From: CANKHA01 sp963731585
GTDB lineage: Bacteria; Pseudomonadota; Alphaproteobacteria; Rhizobiales; Xanthobacteraceae
DNA length: 64,000 nt
Assembly: GCA_963731585.1 (NCBI GenBank)
Contig: CAVSWC010000004.1
Location: 1-64,000 of the forward strand
Direction of reading: 5' to 3'
Each line of letters starts with the position of its first letter. Position 1 is the stretch's first letter. The notes under the pieces were generated by a model. The model was not told where the DNA came from and did no database searches. It saw only the letters and a program-made list of their open reading frames with translations. Of the stretch, positions 26,826 to 35,031 are shown piece by piece. The position numbers and the translations under genes are program-made.

Positions 26826-27722
26826 TCAGGAGCTTCCGCGCGCTTCCGGTGAAAGCACCGTCAAGGCGCGCGGCTCGATGGCAAAATCCAGCGGCATCCG
26901 CTCGCGGCGCAGTTCGCCGTCGGTAGCGCTCCAGGTACGGCGGCGCACACTGCCGATCCGCACACGTCGGGCGGTGAAGCTGTGAATGCCCTCATTGTCG
27001 CGCCAGCCGCCGGCCAGCACGTCGGCGCCCGCCTTCAGGCGTCCCAGCGCGCCCGCTTCTTCCGCGATATGGATTTCCAGAACGCCGCCGTCGAGCGCAT
27101 CCCGCCGCCAGTCGTCCCCGCCGAAGCGATTGCAGGTGACGAGCGCGGCATAGGCCTGCATGCGACGAGCCCGTCCGTCGATGTCGAATTCGAGCGTGAA
27201 ATACCCTGTGCGGAAGAAGGCCTGCCATGCGGCGGCGCCGAGCCGCAGCAGCCGGCCGGGCAGATCGCGTGCTTCCTCGCGGGCACGCGCCATTTGGCTG
27301 AAAAAACCCAGGCCGGAAATGGAATGGAAGCGGCGGCCGTTGAGCGATGCGAGATCGATGGCGCGCGGACGCGCGGTGGACAGCGCCGCGAGCGCGTCCG
27401 GCAATTCCGTCGGCATGCGCAGATCGCGCGCCAGCAGATTGAGCGTGCCGAGCGGCAGCACGCCGAGCGCCACCGGCTTGCCGGCCAGGCGATTGGCCGC
27501 GGCGCTCACGCTGCCGTCGCCGCCACCCACGATCAGCGTGTCATAGCCGCCGGCCGCACCGCGCTCGACCGCGCTCACGATCCCCTTCCCGCTCTCCAGC
27601 ACGACCTCGATGCTCCGGCCGCCCACCCGCAAGGCGGATTCGACCTCGCGCCGAACCTCCGCCGGATCGCGATCGAGCAATGCGCCCGCGCGTCTATTGA
27701 GAACGACAAGAACGTTATGCAT
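26826..27722 (-). CDS. Diacylglycerol/sphingosine kinase-family lipid kinase
   Basis: 298 residues. The N-terminal catalytic domain shows VLVVLNRRAGALLDRD, TLIVGGGDGSVSAAANRLAG (the GGDGT-type nucleotide loop) and LGVLPLGTLNLLARDLRMP, as in DagK/YegS/LCB5 kinases. The C-terminal lobe has ISGLGFFSQMAR and TWSATDGELRR, near the usual D-G-E site. These enzymes phosphorylate diacylglycerol or related lipids with ATP at the inner membrane. It ends six bases from the helicase stop, convergently, with no obvious terminator. Confidence 0.88.
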   Translation of the reverse strand: MHNVLVVLNRRAGALLDRDPAEVRREVESALRVGGRSIEVVLESGKGIVSAVERGAAGGYDTLIVGGGDGSVSAAANRLAGKPVALGVLPLGTLNLLARDLRMPTELPDALAALSTARPRAIDLASLNGRRFHSISGLGFFSQMARAREEARDLPGRLLRLGAAAWQAFFRTGYFTLEFDIDGRARRMQAYAALVTCNRFGGDDWRRDALDGGVLEIHIAEEAGALGRLKAGADVLAGGWRDNEGIHSFTARRVRIGSVRRRTWSATDGELRRERMPLDFAIEPRALTVLSPEARGSS

Positions 27723-27830
27723 GAAACCTCAACCCGAGCCGCTCGCGAGCCAACGCGCGATGCCGGGATTGGTTCGGCCCTCTGCCTTTGGCGACGCTGT
27801 CTTACGCGGACGGCCGCAGCGCGCGCCGCG

Positions 27831-28451
27831 CTAGCCCTGCAGCCGCGCCACCTCCAACTCCAGATAGGCGAGGTTGGCGAACAGCCGCGCGGTGGTCAGC
27901 CGCAGGAAAAAGAAGCCGAACTGCGGATTCTGGATGAAGAGATGCTTGAGCTGATCGTAGGAGATCGCAAGCAAACGGCTATCCTCGAGGCATTCCAGTG
28001 TCTGCGTGCGCCGCTGCTCGGGTGCGAGCAGGCCGAGTTCGCCGACCAGCGCCCCCGCACCGAGTTCGATGCCGGTCTCACGCAGGGCGAACCGGCCAGT
28101 GACGACATAGAACATCTCCGCGGCAGGATCGCCCTTGCGAAACAACACCTCTCCGGCACGCGCCCGCCGCTCGCGCATGAAAGGCTTAAGCCACGTCATC
28201 GATGGGTCGTCCTGCGTCACCGCGCGCACGCGGTTGACCAGAACGATCATTTGCCTGAGCCGGAAGGCATTCAGCGGCAGCAGCACCACGTGCAGCAGGA
28301 GCGGCGGATAGACCCCGGCGAGTGCGCCGTAAGCGATCCAGCTGATATTGGACGCGATGCCCAGGATGCGCAGCGGGATCATCAGCTTCATATAGAAGGT
28401 GCCGACGGTGATCAGCGCGGCCAGATAGCCGATGGCTTCGATCCAATCCAT
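27831..28451 (-). CDS. Membrane protein with cyclic-nucleotide-binding (Crp-type) domain
   Basis: ATG 28451 follows GGGGAGAA. The first 80 residues form about three transmembrane helices (AIGYLAALITVGTFYMKLMI, LGIASNISWIAYGALAGVYP, LLLHVVLLPLNAFRLRQM). Residues ~95-200 are a cNMP-binding fold: LFRKGDPAAEMFYVVTGRFA, GALVGELGLLAPEQRRTQTL, ECLEDSRLLAISYDQLKHLF. There is no helix-turn-helix, so it is a membrane sensor, not a Crp regulator. A membrane adenylate cyclase is encoded at 30916, but a functional link is only a guess. Confidence 0.83.
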   Translation of the reverse strand: MDWIEAIGYLAALITVGTFYMKLMIPLRILGIASNISWIAYGALAGVYPPLLLHVVLLPLNAFRLRQMIVLVNRVRAVTQDDPSMTWLKPFMRERRARAGEVLFRKGDPAAEMFYVVTGRFALRETGIELGAGALVGELGLLAPEQRRTQTLECLEDSRLLAISYDQLKHLFIQNPQFGFFFLRLTTARLFANLAYLELEVARLQG

Positions 28452-28514
28452 GAGATTCTCCCCAGTCGCCGTTTGTGCGGCTAACGCGAAGCCTGCGCCC
28501 ACGCACGCCCTGTA

Positions 28515-28811
28515 TCAATCATCCGCGCCAAGTTTCCGCCGCACGCCCCATTGCTGCAACGTCGACTGCATTTCGTCGGCCACGAAGAAGCGCGCGCTGT
28601 CGCGGTCATAGCCCTGCGCCAATAGCTCGTCATAGCCGGTGAAGGCGTGGCGCAGATAGGCCACGAGCGAGAGCCAGGCCGCGCTTTCCGGCGGTGCCGT
28701 GCGCAAGCCGGGACTGTCCAGCGCATGATCGACCACCGCGGAAAATTCATGCGGCGGGATTTTCGGCGCCAGCCGCCGGAGTGCGGCTTCGATCTCGGAA
28801 CGCTTGGCCAT
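28515..28811 (-). CDS. DUF2293-domain protein
   Basis: 98 residues: RRLAPKIPPHEFSAVVDHAL, SPGLRTAPPESAAWLSLVAY, LRHAFTGYDELLAQGYDRDS and ARFFVADEMQSTLQQWG, the complete DUF2293 signature, restricted largely to Rhizobiales. Unknown function, cytoplasmic and helical. It lies 63 bases upstream of the cNMP-sensor gene on the same strand and may be co-transcribed with it. Confidence 0.87.
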   Translation of the reverse strand: MAKRSEIEAALRRLAPKIPPHEFSAVVDHALDSPGLRTAPPESAAWLSLVAYLRHAFTGYDELLAQGYDRDSARFFVADEMQSTLQQWGVRRKLGADD

Positions 28812-28824
28812 GCATGAACTATAT

Positions 28825-28927
28825 CCTCATGCTGAGGAGCGCGAAGCGCGTCTCGAAGCATGTGGCCACCGTGCCTGCCGCCCATCCTTCGAGACGCCGC
28901 GCTGACGCGCGGCTCCTCAGGATGAGG
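28825..28927. repeat. Palindromic intergenic repeat (CCTCA..GAGGAGC..TCTCGAAG family)
   Basis: Outer arms CCTCATGCTGAGGAGCGCG and CGCGCGGCTCCTCAGGATGAGG pair, and TCTCGAAGCATG pairs with CATCCTTCGAGA inside. The same design recurs at 30523, 40407 and 48236, with half a unit near 32627. Bipartite palindromes of this kind are abundant in Bradyrhizobiaceae. Confidence 0.75.
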
Positions 28928-29072
28928 CGGAAATTATGCTGCCGCGAGACCGATTTGCAAAATCCGCCGCACGGGCCTACATCCGCGCCAGGGTTGCGAC
29001 GCCGCCCCGTTATGGGCGTTTGGTATTTGTGCATGCTGCCAAAAAGCATGCCCCGGCAATAAGGAGAACCGC

Positions 29073-29309
29073 ATGGCGAAGAAACCCGGCACCAATCCCA
29101 AGGGCGAATTCGTGTTCTTCGACGTGGTCTATGAGGACGGCAGCCAGCGCTCGAACCGGCGGGTGCCTTCCGAGCTGCTCGGAGGGTTGGAGAAGGATGA
29201 GCCCGCGCGCGGCTTCATCATGGAACAGGACCGTGAGATCGCGGAAAAATCCGGCCGCTCGACGCTGAAGATCCAGAGCATCAGGCGCAGCGACGGGAAG
29301 AAGAAATAA
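29073..29309 (+). CDS. Small hypothetical protein, cytoplasmic
   Basis: 78 residues behind a strong AATAAGGAG site. Sequence MAKKPGTNPKGEFVFFDVVY, EDGSQRSNRRVPSELLGGLE and FIMEQDREIAEKSGR is basic-acidic mixed and soluble. Short conserved proteins of this type occur in Bradyrhizobium relatives. No known domain. Its strong ribosome binding site and clean frame support expression. Confidence 0.72.
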   Translation: MAKKPGTNPKGEFVFFDVVYEDGSQRSNRRVPSELLGGLEKDEPARGFIMEQDREIAEKSGRSTLKIQSIRRSDGKKK

Positions 29310-29357
29310 CCAACACTCCACTGAACGTGATTCCCGCATCATCGAAGGCGTGGAGTA

Positions 29358-29492
29358 AGCGCCCCCTCCCGCCGCGCTGCGCGCGACTCCCTCCCCCGTA
29401 AACGGGAGAGGGAAAGAGAGAATGCCGGCTTCGCTGTCCCCTCTCCCGCTTGCGGGGGAGGGTTAGGGAGGGGGCGGGACAGCCCGGCGATG
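29358..29492. repeat. Palindromic intergenic repeat (CCCTCTCCC family)
   Basis: CCCCCTCCCGCCGC..., GTAAACGGGAGAGG and CCTCTCCCGCTTGCGGGGGAGGGTTAGGGAGGGGG can pair with each other. The same C-rich pattern recurs at 30410-30490 and 36190-36345. Confidence 0.6.
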
Positions 29493-29517
29493 ACGACCGA
29501 GAGGGTTTCATCCTCAA

Positions 29518-30340
29518 TCACCGCCCGCTCGCCAGCCGCTCGGCGAAATAATGCATGACCTTGCGGTAGAGCTCCGAATTATTCCACTCGCGCATCGCCT
29601 GGAAATTCGGCGTGCCTTCGCCGAAAGGCTGGCCGCGCTGCCAGCCGTTGCTCTTCAAGAGATTGGCGGTGGAGGCGAGCACGTCCGGCACGCTGCGGCG
29701 CAAGTCGACATGGCCGTCGCCGTCGTAGTCGACGCCGTATTTGAGATAGTTCGACGGCAGGAACTGGGTCTGACCCAGTTCGCCGGCATAGGCGCCGACC
29801 ATGGTGTTCAGCGTGAGATCGCCACGCTGCAGGATTTTCAACGAAGCGATCAGCTCGCCCTGGAACCGCTCGGTGCGGCGGCAGTCATGCGCCATGGTGG
29901 AGAGCACGCGCACCACCGGCAGCTTGCCGATGTCGCCTGCGCCGTAATCGCTTTCCAGCCCCCAGATCGCGACCAGCAATTCCTTCGGCACGCCGTATTG
30001 CGCCTCGACGCGCGCCAGCAGCTGGGCATGTTTCTGCAGCATCTGCCGGCCGCGGGTGACGCGGCTCGGGTTGACGCGGGTGGCGGCGTATTCCTCGAAA
30101 CTCTTGCGGAAGGTGCCGCGCTGCTTGCGGTCGAAGGCCAGCACATTCTGGTCGAGCGTGACGCCGGCAAAAGCCATGTTCGATCACCGGCCGCGAGACG
30201 CCCGCGGCCTGCGCCTCGCGCGCCATGGCGGCGAGGAAGGCGTTGAAGTCGCCGCCGCATTGCGCCGCGCGCGCGGGAGCGGGCAGAAGCAGCAGAGCGA
30301 GCAAGACAGCAAAAAAAGCGGCGAAGGAAAGCCTGATCAT
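29518..30340 (-). CDS. Lytic murein transglycosylase (MltB/SLT_2 family), one +1 frameshift
   Basis: Signal peptide MIRLSFAAFFAVLLALLLLP, then QCGGDFNAFLAAMAREAQAA and GVSRPVIEH, where one extra base near 30180 changes frame; it resumes AFAGVTLDQNVLAFDRKQRG. YGVPKELLVAIWGLESDYGA holds the catalytic Glu, followed by GELGQTQFLPSNYLKYGVDY and DVLASTANLLKSNGWQRGQP. This is the MltB-type soluble lytic transglycosylase that cleaves glycan strands in the periplasm. The restored length is ~273 residues. The C-terminal peptidoglycan-binding domain of long MltB forms is absent. Confidence 0.87.
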
Positions 30341-30409
30341 CCTAAATCCTCGTTTCCCCCCGCGGCGTGGTTATGCCCCGGCTCGTGCCTTGCCTGCAAG
30401 CGGGGGACG

Positions 30410-30490
30410 CCCCCACCCCAACCCTCCCCCGCAAGCGCGGGAGGGAGTCGCGCAAAGCGCGAGGAGGCGCAAAGCGCGACGGGAGGGGCG
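30410..30490. repeat. C-rich palindromic intergenic repeat
   Basis: CCCCCACCCCAACCCTCCCCCGCAAGCGCGGGAGGGAGTCGCGC...GACGGGAGGGG, inverted relative to the unit at 29358. Confidence 0.5.
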
Positions 30491-30522
30491 CTCAATCCGC
30501 CGCAACGAGCAAAAACATACCT

Positions 30523-30599
30523 CCTCATCTGACGCGTCTCGAAGCATAGGCCATGCCCATCCTTCGAGACGCGGGCCGCGCCCGCTCCTCAGGATGAGG
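30523..30599. repeat. Palindromic intergenic repeat (CCTCA..TCTCGAAG family)
   Basis: CCTCATC...TCTCGAAGCATAGG...CCATCCTTCGAGA...GCTCCTCAGGATGAGG, a shorter member of the family described at 28825. Confidence 0.7.
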
Positions 30600-30646
30600 C
30601 GGAGGGAGCATCGCCACCTCCCCCCCGCAAGCGGGGTAACGAGGCC

Positions 30647-30722
30647 TCCGCTCGTCCCCGCGAAAGCGGGGACCCAGGGCGCAATCGAACAAGGTCTGGA
30701 TTCCCGCTTGCGCGGGAATGAG
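30647..30722. repeat. REP-like repeat (CCCGC(N)AAGCGGG family)
   Basis: CTCGTCCCCGCGAAAGCGGGGACCC followed by GGATTCCCGCTTGCGCGGGAATGAGCG. Members recur at 32520, 33789, 34200 and 46276. Each has two hairpins and can form an outer stem. Confidence 0.75.
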
Positions 30723-30915
30723 CGGAGAATGCATCGACCTCGTCATGCATTGGTCACCACATCGTAACTTCTCGCCTGCAATCCCGAGGGTGCCGCGTTT
30801 GCCCCGCTCGAATTGCCGCCCGCCGGATGGTAGGATTGTGATTGCACAAGGGGGCCGCGCCCGCCGCATCGGCGCGGTTGCTCTGCCGCCACTGGCTGCG
30901 GGCGTGGGGGGAAAC

Positions 30916-32504
30916 ATGACAGCGAAGCAAAAGCCAGCCGATCGCGCGGCCGCCTCTGGCCCGCTCGTGGTCGGCCTCGTCGTTCTGCTGCTGGCCGGTC
31001 TGCCGGTCGCCGTCTGGCTCGACCTGCGCAACCTGTCGGAGAGTATCCTGCGCCGGCAGGCCGACGAGATCGGCCGCATCATCGACGACATGCGGAACTT
31101 CTACGCCACCGACGTGGTCGGCCGCGTGCTGGCCAACCACGCAGACGGTGCCGACCGCCAATTACCGCAACATGCCCGGCGCCATCCCGATCCCGGCGAC
31201 GCTGTCGATCGAGCTCGGCAAGCGGATCAGCGCGCAGCGAGGCGGTGAAATACCGCTTCGTCTCCGACCTGCCGTTCAAGGGCCGCGAGCCCCACGACCT
31301 CGACGCCTTCGAAACCGGCGCGCTCCAGGCGCTGCGGGCCGATCCGAAGACGCCGGTCGTCGAGGTCTCCGGCTCGATCTTCGACCGCAACGTCCGGATG
31401 GCGGCGCCGGTGATGATGGGCGCGGCCTGCGTCGCCTGCCACAACACGCATCCCGACAGCCCGAAGCAGCGACTGGAAGGTCGGCGACGTGCGCGGCATC
31501 CAGGAGATCATCGGTCACGCAGCCGATCGCCGCCAACATCTTCTGCCTTCAAGTACCTGCTCGCCTATTTCGTGCTCGCTGGCGCTCGCCGGCCTCGCCT
31601 TCATCGCTCTGCAGCGCCGGCAGGCGGCGCTGATCCGCGGCATGAACCGCGAGCTGACCGAGGCCAACGACTTCCTCGCCAGCGATCTCGATGAAGATCG
31701 CGCAAGTATCTGTCGCCGCAGATCTACAAGAGCATCTTCAGCGGCCAGAAGGACGTCACGATCACGACCGAGCGCAAGAAGCTCACCATCTTCTTCTCCG
31801 ACATCAAGGATTTCACCGCGACCACCGAGCGGCTGCAGCCGGAGGAGCTGACCGCGCTGCTCAACGAGTACCTCACCGAGATGTCGACGATCGCGCTGAC
31901 GCATGGCGGCACGGTCGACAAGTTCATCGGCGACGCGATCCTGGTCTTCTTCGGCGATCCGGAGACCAAGGGCGTCGCGGAGGACGCGCGCGCCTGCCTG
32001 CGCATGGCGGTCGACATGCAGCGGCGGCTCGCCGAGCTCAACGCCGAATGGCGCGAGCGCGGCATCGAGCAGCCGTTCCGGGCGCGCATGGGCATCAACA
32101 CCGGCTATCTGCAATGTCGGCAATTTCGGCAGCGACGACCGCATGGACTACACGATCATCGGCGCCGAGGCGAACCTCGCCGCGCGCCTGCAGTCGATCG
32201 CCGAGCCGGGCGGCATCGTGCCTGAGCTACGAGACCTATGCGCTGGTGCGCGACATCGTGCGCGCGCAGCCGCTGCCGCCGATCACGATGAAGGGCATCA
32301 GCCGCGAGGTCGTGCCCTACGCGGTCGAGGGCCTGCTCGAGCGAGCTGCAGCAGCGGCGACAGGTGATCAGCGAGCACGCCACCGGCCTCGACCTGTTCC
32401 TCGACCTCGAGGTGCTCGACAAGACTGCGCGCGAACGCACGCGCCGGCTGTTGCAGGACGCGCTCGCGGCGCTCGAGGTGAAGCCCCAGCCCGGAACGCC
32501 GTGA
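30916..32504 (+). CDS. Membrane-bound class III adenylate/guanylate cyclase, eleven +1 frameshifts
   Basis: ATG 30916 follows GGGGGGAAAC. Joined frames give one protein of ~525 residues: an N-terminal helix (PLVVGLVVLLLAGLPVAVWL); a Tll0287-like sensor region with DMRNFYATDVVGRV, PVVEVSGSIFDRNVRMA, GAACVACHNTHPDSPK (a haem-c-like CVACH) and DWKVGDVRGIQE; a second helix near QRRQAAL; and the cyclase domain KIAKYLSPQIYKSIFSG, KLTIFFSDIKDFTATTERLQ, GTVDKFIGDAILVFFGDP and DRMDYTIIGAEANLAARLQ. Extra bases lie near 31153, 31235, 31467, 31513, 31544, 31575, 31690, 31703, 32109, 32221 and 32342. It makes cAMP or cGMP at the membrane, possibly sensing redox or a ligand through the haem-type motif. Confidence 0.82.
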
Positions 32505-32519
32505 GGACTTGCGCTGGCC

Positions 32520-32595
32520 TGCCGCTCGTCCCCGCGAAAGCGGGGACCCAGCGCTCAAGTAAAAAGCTGCGATTCCCGCGTGCGCGGGAATGAGC
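32520..32595. repeat. REP-like repeat (CCCGCGAAAGCGGG family)
   Basis: CCGCTCGTCCCCGCGAAAGCGGGGACCCAGCGC followed by GATTCCCGCGTGCGCGGGAATGAGCG, directly after the cyclase stop. A half unit of the CCTCATGCTGAG family follows at 32627-32662. Confidence 0.7.
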
Positions 32596-32777
32596 GAGAA
32601 TGTGGTGCGACGAACACAAAAATGTCTCCTCATGCTGAGAAGCCCGAGGCGCGTCGTCTTGGAATGACGGCACATTCGACTTGACACCCGCCGCCGAAAC
32701 TCGCGGAATAAGACCACAATCACAACCCGCCGCGCGGCCTTCCTGCCGCCAGCGGCACGGCAAGGGAGACTACCACC

Positions 32778-33784
32778 ATGGCACCCTCACGCACCCTCGC
32801 CTCCGTCCTGCTCGCGACCACCGCCGCGCTGAGCCTCGCCGCCGCCACCGCGCAGGCGCAGACGCCGGCCGGCCCCACCACCGTCGAGACCCATCTCGCC
32901 GCGGCGAAGCAGGCGGCCGGCTTCGACTATACCGGCACGCTCGCGCGCCTCTGCGTCGCGCCGCAGACCGCGCCCGGCCCCGACCGCGCGCCCGGCCCGC
33001 CGCCGCCGCGCGAGGCCTGGGCCACCGAGCCGGCCAAAGTGTTCGACAATCTTTATTTCGTCGGCAGCAAGATCCATTCGGCCTGGGCGCTGACCTCGAG
33101 CGAGGGCATCATCCTGATCGACACGCTCTATGACTATGCGTCCGAGGAGCAGATCGCCGAGCGGCTTGCGCAAGCTCGGGCTCGATCCGGCGAATGTGAA
33201 ATACACCCTGATCAGCCACGGCCACGGCGACCATGTCGGCGGCGCGCTCTTGATGCAGCAGAAATACAAGTCGCGCATCGTGATGGGCGAGAAGGACTGG
33301 GCGCTGGTGGAGGAATCGGTGCACCGCTTTCCCGAACGGCAAGCCGACGCGCGACATGGTCGCCAAGGACGGCGAGACGATCACGCTCGGCGACGCCTCC
33401 GTGACGCTGATCTCCACGCCCGGCCACACGCCGGACACCTATTCCTTCATCTTCCAGGTGAAGGACAAGGGCAAGCCGCTGACGGTGGCCTATAACGGCG
33501 GCACCGCGTTCAATTTCGTCAACGACGTGCCGCATTTCGACATCTACATCGCCTCGCAGCGCAAGATGGGCAAGACCGCCGCCGACGCGGGCGCGACCGT
33601 GCTGCTCACCAACCATTCGGAATTCGACAACGCGGTCGCCAAGATCAGGATGATGGCCGCGCGCAAGGACGGCGAGCCCTCGCCGTTCGAATTCGGCGCC
33701 CGGGCGGTCACGCGCTATTTCAAGGTGACGGAAGAATGCGCGCAGGCCGCGCGGCTGAAGCTGATCAACGCCGGCAAGAGCTAG
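32778..33784 (+). CDS. Subclass B3-type metallo-beta-lactamase-fold hydrolase, exported, two +1 frameshifts
   Basis: Start ATG 32778 after AAGGGAGA. The signal peptide runs to AATAQAQTPAG. The body reads VFDNLYFVGSKIHSAWALTS, SEGIILIDTLYDYASEEQIA, (frameshift ~33171) KLGLDPANVKYTLISHGHGD, HVGGALLMQQKY, (frameshift ~33334) NGKPTRDMVAKDGETITLGD and LISTPGHTPDTYSFIFQ, then TVLLTNHSEFDNAVAK. HGHGDH plus distal His (GHTPD and NHSEFD) are the zinc ligands of B3 or B3-like MBL enzymes. In environmental bacteria many such proteins hydrolyse lactones or penicillins poorly; resistance is not implied. Restored length ~335. Confidence 0.83.
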
Positions 33785-33788
33785 CGCA

Positions 33789-33880
33789 ACCTTCCGCTCA
33801 TTCCCGCGCCAGCGGGAATCCAGTCTGCTGTAGATGCCTCTGGATCCCCGCTTTCGCGGGGATGAGCGGGAGAGTGTTTA
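33789..33880. repeat. REP-like repeat (CCCGC family)
   Basis: CCGCTCATTCCCGCGCCAGCGGGAATCCAG, then GGATCCCCGCTTTCGCGGGGATGAGCGG; outer CCGCTCAT / ATGAGCGG arms pair. Confidence 0.75.
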
Positions 33881-33903
33881 CCGGACACCGCAACGGTTGA
33901 GCC

Positions 33904-34191
33904 ATGAGCTTTTGGGTCTACATCCTTGCAAGTCGTCGAAACGGCACGCTCTACATCGGGATGACTGACGACATCGCCAAACGAATTTGGCAGCACCGCG
34001 AGGGCGTCGTTTCCGGGTTCACGAAAAAGTACGGCCTCAAAATACTGGTATGGGTGGAGGAGCACGACAGCCGGGAATCTGCCTTCCTGCGGGAGCGTCA
34101 AATGAAAAAATGAAATCGATCATGGAAAATCCAACTCGTCGAGAAGGATAATCCTGGCTGGCGCGACCTCTGGGACGAACTGCTCGCCTGA
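33904..34191 (+). pseudogene. GIY-YIG nuclease-superfamily protein with premature TGA
   Basis: MSFWVYILASRRNGTLYIGM, then TDDIAKRIWQHREG, FTKKYGLKILVWVEEHDSRE and SAFLRERQMKK match the short UPF0213/YhbQ-like GIY-YIG family that is often dispersed in alphaproteobacterial genomes next to REP repeats. The codon at 34111-34113 is TGA where the family has TGG (KKWNR.WK). Translation resumes in the same frame, NRSWKIQLVEKDNPGWRDLW, to a final TGA at 34189. One base change (G to A) explains it. Without readthrough the product lacks its last 26 residues. Confidence 0.8.
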
Positions 34192-34199
34192 TGAATTCC

Positions 34200-34318
34200 C
34201 GCTTACCCCGCGAAAGCGGGGGTCATGAGCGTTAATTCAATCTCCGCTCATTCCCGCGGAAGCGGGAATCCAGGCTTCGCGCCTTTGGGTCCCCGCGTGC
34301 GCGGGGACGAGCGGATGA
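34200..34318. repeat. REP-like repeats (CCCGC family, two units)
   Basis: TTCCCGCTTACCCCGCGAAAGCGGGGGTCATGAGCG, then CCGCTCATTCCCGCGGAAGCGGGAATCC and GGGTCCCCGCGTGCGCGGGGACGAGCGG. Confidence 0.72.
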
Positions 34319-34431
34319 ACGCATTTTTGTTCGATGAATGTCTGTTCATGATGTCGCCACGTGACGGCAGGAACCGTGCACGCCGCCGGGGCGTTCTCCT
34401 CCCGAGAACTCACATAAACGGAGGAATCCTC

Positions 34432-34691
34432 ATGCGCGCTGCGTTCAAAGCTGGACTATTATCTCTCGCGCTGCTGGCCGCGCCTGCCGCGGTGCAGGCT
34501 GGAACGGTGGAAGGCGTCGCCATCGGGGCGGGCGTCGGCGCCGCGGTTGCCGGACCTCCCGGCGCGGTGGTCGGCGGTGTGGCCGGCGCCATCACTGGCG
34601 GTCCGAACATCGTGACGCATCGGCCTACGCCAGAGGCAAGCGGGTGTGCTGGCGCGACCGGGCCGGGGTACGCCACTGCCGTTGGCGCTAA
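34432..34691 (+). CDS. Small secreted glycine-zipper protein with CWRD/RHCRW tail, frame disturbed
   Basis: ATG 34432 behind GGAGGA. Signal peptide MRAAFKAGLLSLALLAAPAA, then GTVEGVAIGAGVGAAVAGPP, GAVVGGVAGAITGGPNIVTH. In the start frame the product would end at 34695 with an unlike tail. In another frame the tail is ARGKRVCWRDRAGVRHCRWR, which strongly resembles the conserved end of this Rhizobiales secreted family, stopping at TAA 34689-34691. The switch needs a net +2 or -1 around 34618-34632. I take the CWRD tail as the true one. Confidence 0.7.
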
Positions 34692-34710
34692 GTAACAAAA
34701 TCTGAAGAAC

Positions 34711-34750
34711 GAAAAGGAGCCGTGCCAGCTTGCTGGCGTGGCTTCTTTTG
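34711..34750 (+). terminator. Intrinsic terminator
   Basis: GAAAAGGAGCCGTGCCAGC, loop TT, GCTGGCGTGGCTTCTTTT: an 11-bp stem with two G-U pairs and a T-run, 20 bases after the small secreted protein. Confidence 0.75.
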
Positions 34751-34837
34751 CATTTTCGCAGGCCGTGGCTAGCAGCCGCGAATCGCGGCGCGCGCGCTCA
34801 CCGGCCTAGCCGCACTTCACACATCGCTAAAAGGAAG

Positions 34838-34951
34838 ATGAGGTCACTGCCTTTGGCTACCCTTGCGAGCGCATGTTTTTGAACAGCGGGCCTCTCGGCC
34901 TTTGGCTATCCGCGACAGGCGCCGTTGTTTAACGGCGGGCAATGACCTCAT
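34838..34951. ncRNA. Candidate structured RNA, unassigned
   Basis: A perfect 9-bp closing stem ATGAGGTCA / TGACCTCAT encloses about 96 bases; just inside, TGCC pairs with GGCA. Within lie GGCC-TCTC-GGCC, CGCCGTT-GTTT-AACGGCG and two copies of CTTTGGCTA (34851 and 34901 region). No reading frame explains it. The neighbours are a plus-strand secreted protein with its own terminator and a minus-strand DUF3592 gene. The shape resembles small regulatory RNAs with a long closing stem, but I cannot match it to 6S, SRP or other named RNA. The strand is undetermined. Confidence 0.4.
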
Positions 34952-35031
34952 GGGTATAAGGCCGGGCGCGGAGACTTGTTCCGAGGGCAGCAGTGGATAA
35001 GTGGCAATTGGCGCGAGCGACCCGGCTTACT

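Noticed and set aside
26982..28484. A 500-codon plus-strand frame opposite the lipid kinase and cNMP protein
   Set aside because: It covers two well-defined minus-strand genes and reads as Arg/Ala/Gln-rich sequence with no motif.
30916..33784. Calling the cyclase and metallo-beta-lactamase genes pseudogenes because of broken frames
   Set aside because: Protein motifs are complete once single bases are removed, and rpoD, dnaG and carA show the same kind of break, so decay is not the cause.
32778..33784. Annotating the metallo-beta-lactamase-fold gene as an antibiotic-resistance gene
   Set aside because: The fold and zinc motif are seen, but chromosomal B3-like proteins in environmental Rhizobiales often have other substrates; nothing in context indicates resistance.
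34838..34951. 6S RNA or SRP RNA
   Set aside because: The closing stem fits in general, but I cannot find the conserved central-bubble or SRP tetraloop sequences; left as an unassigned candidate.
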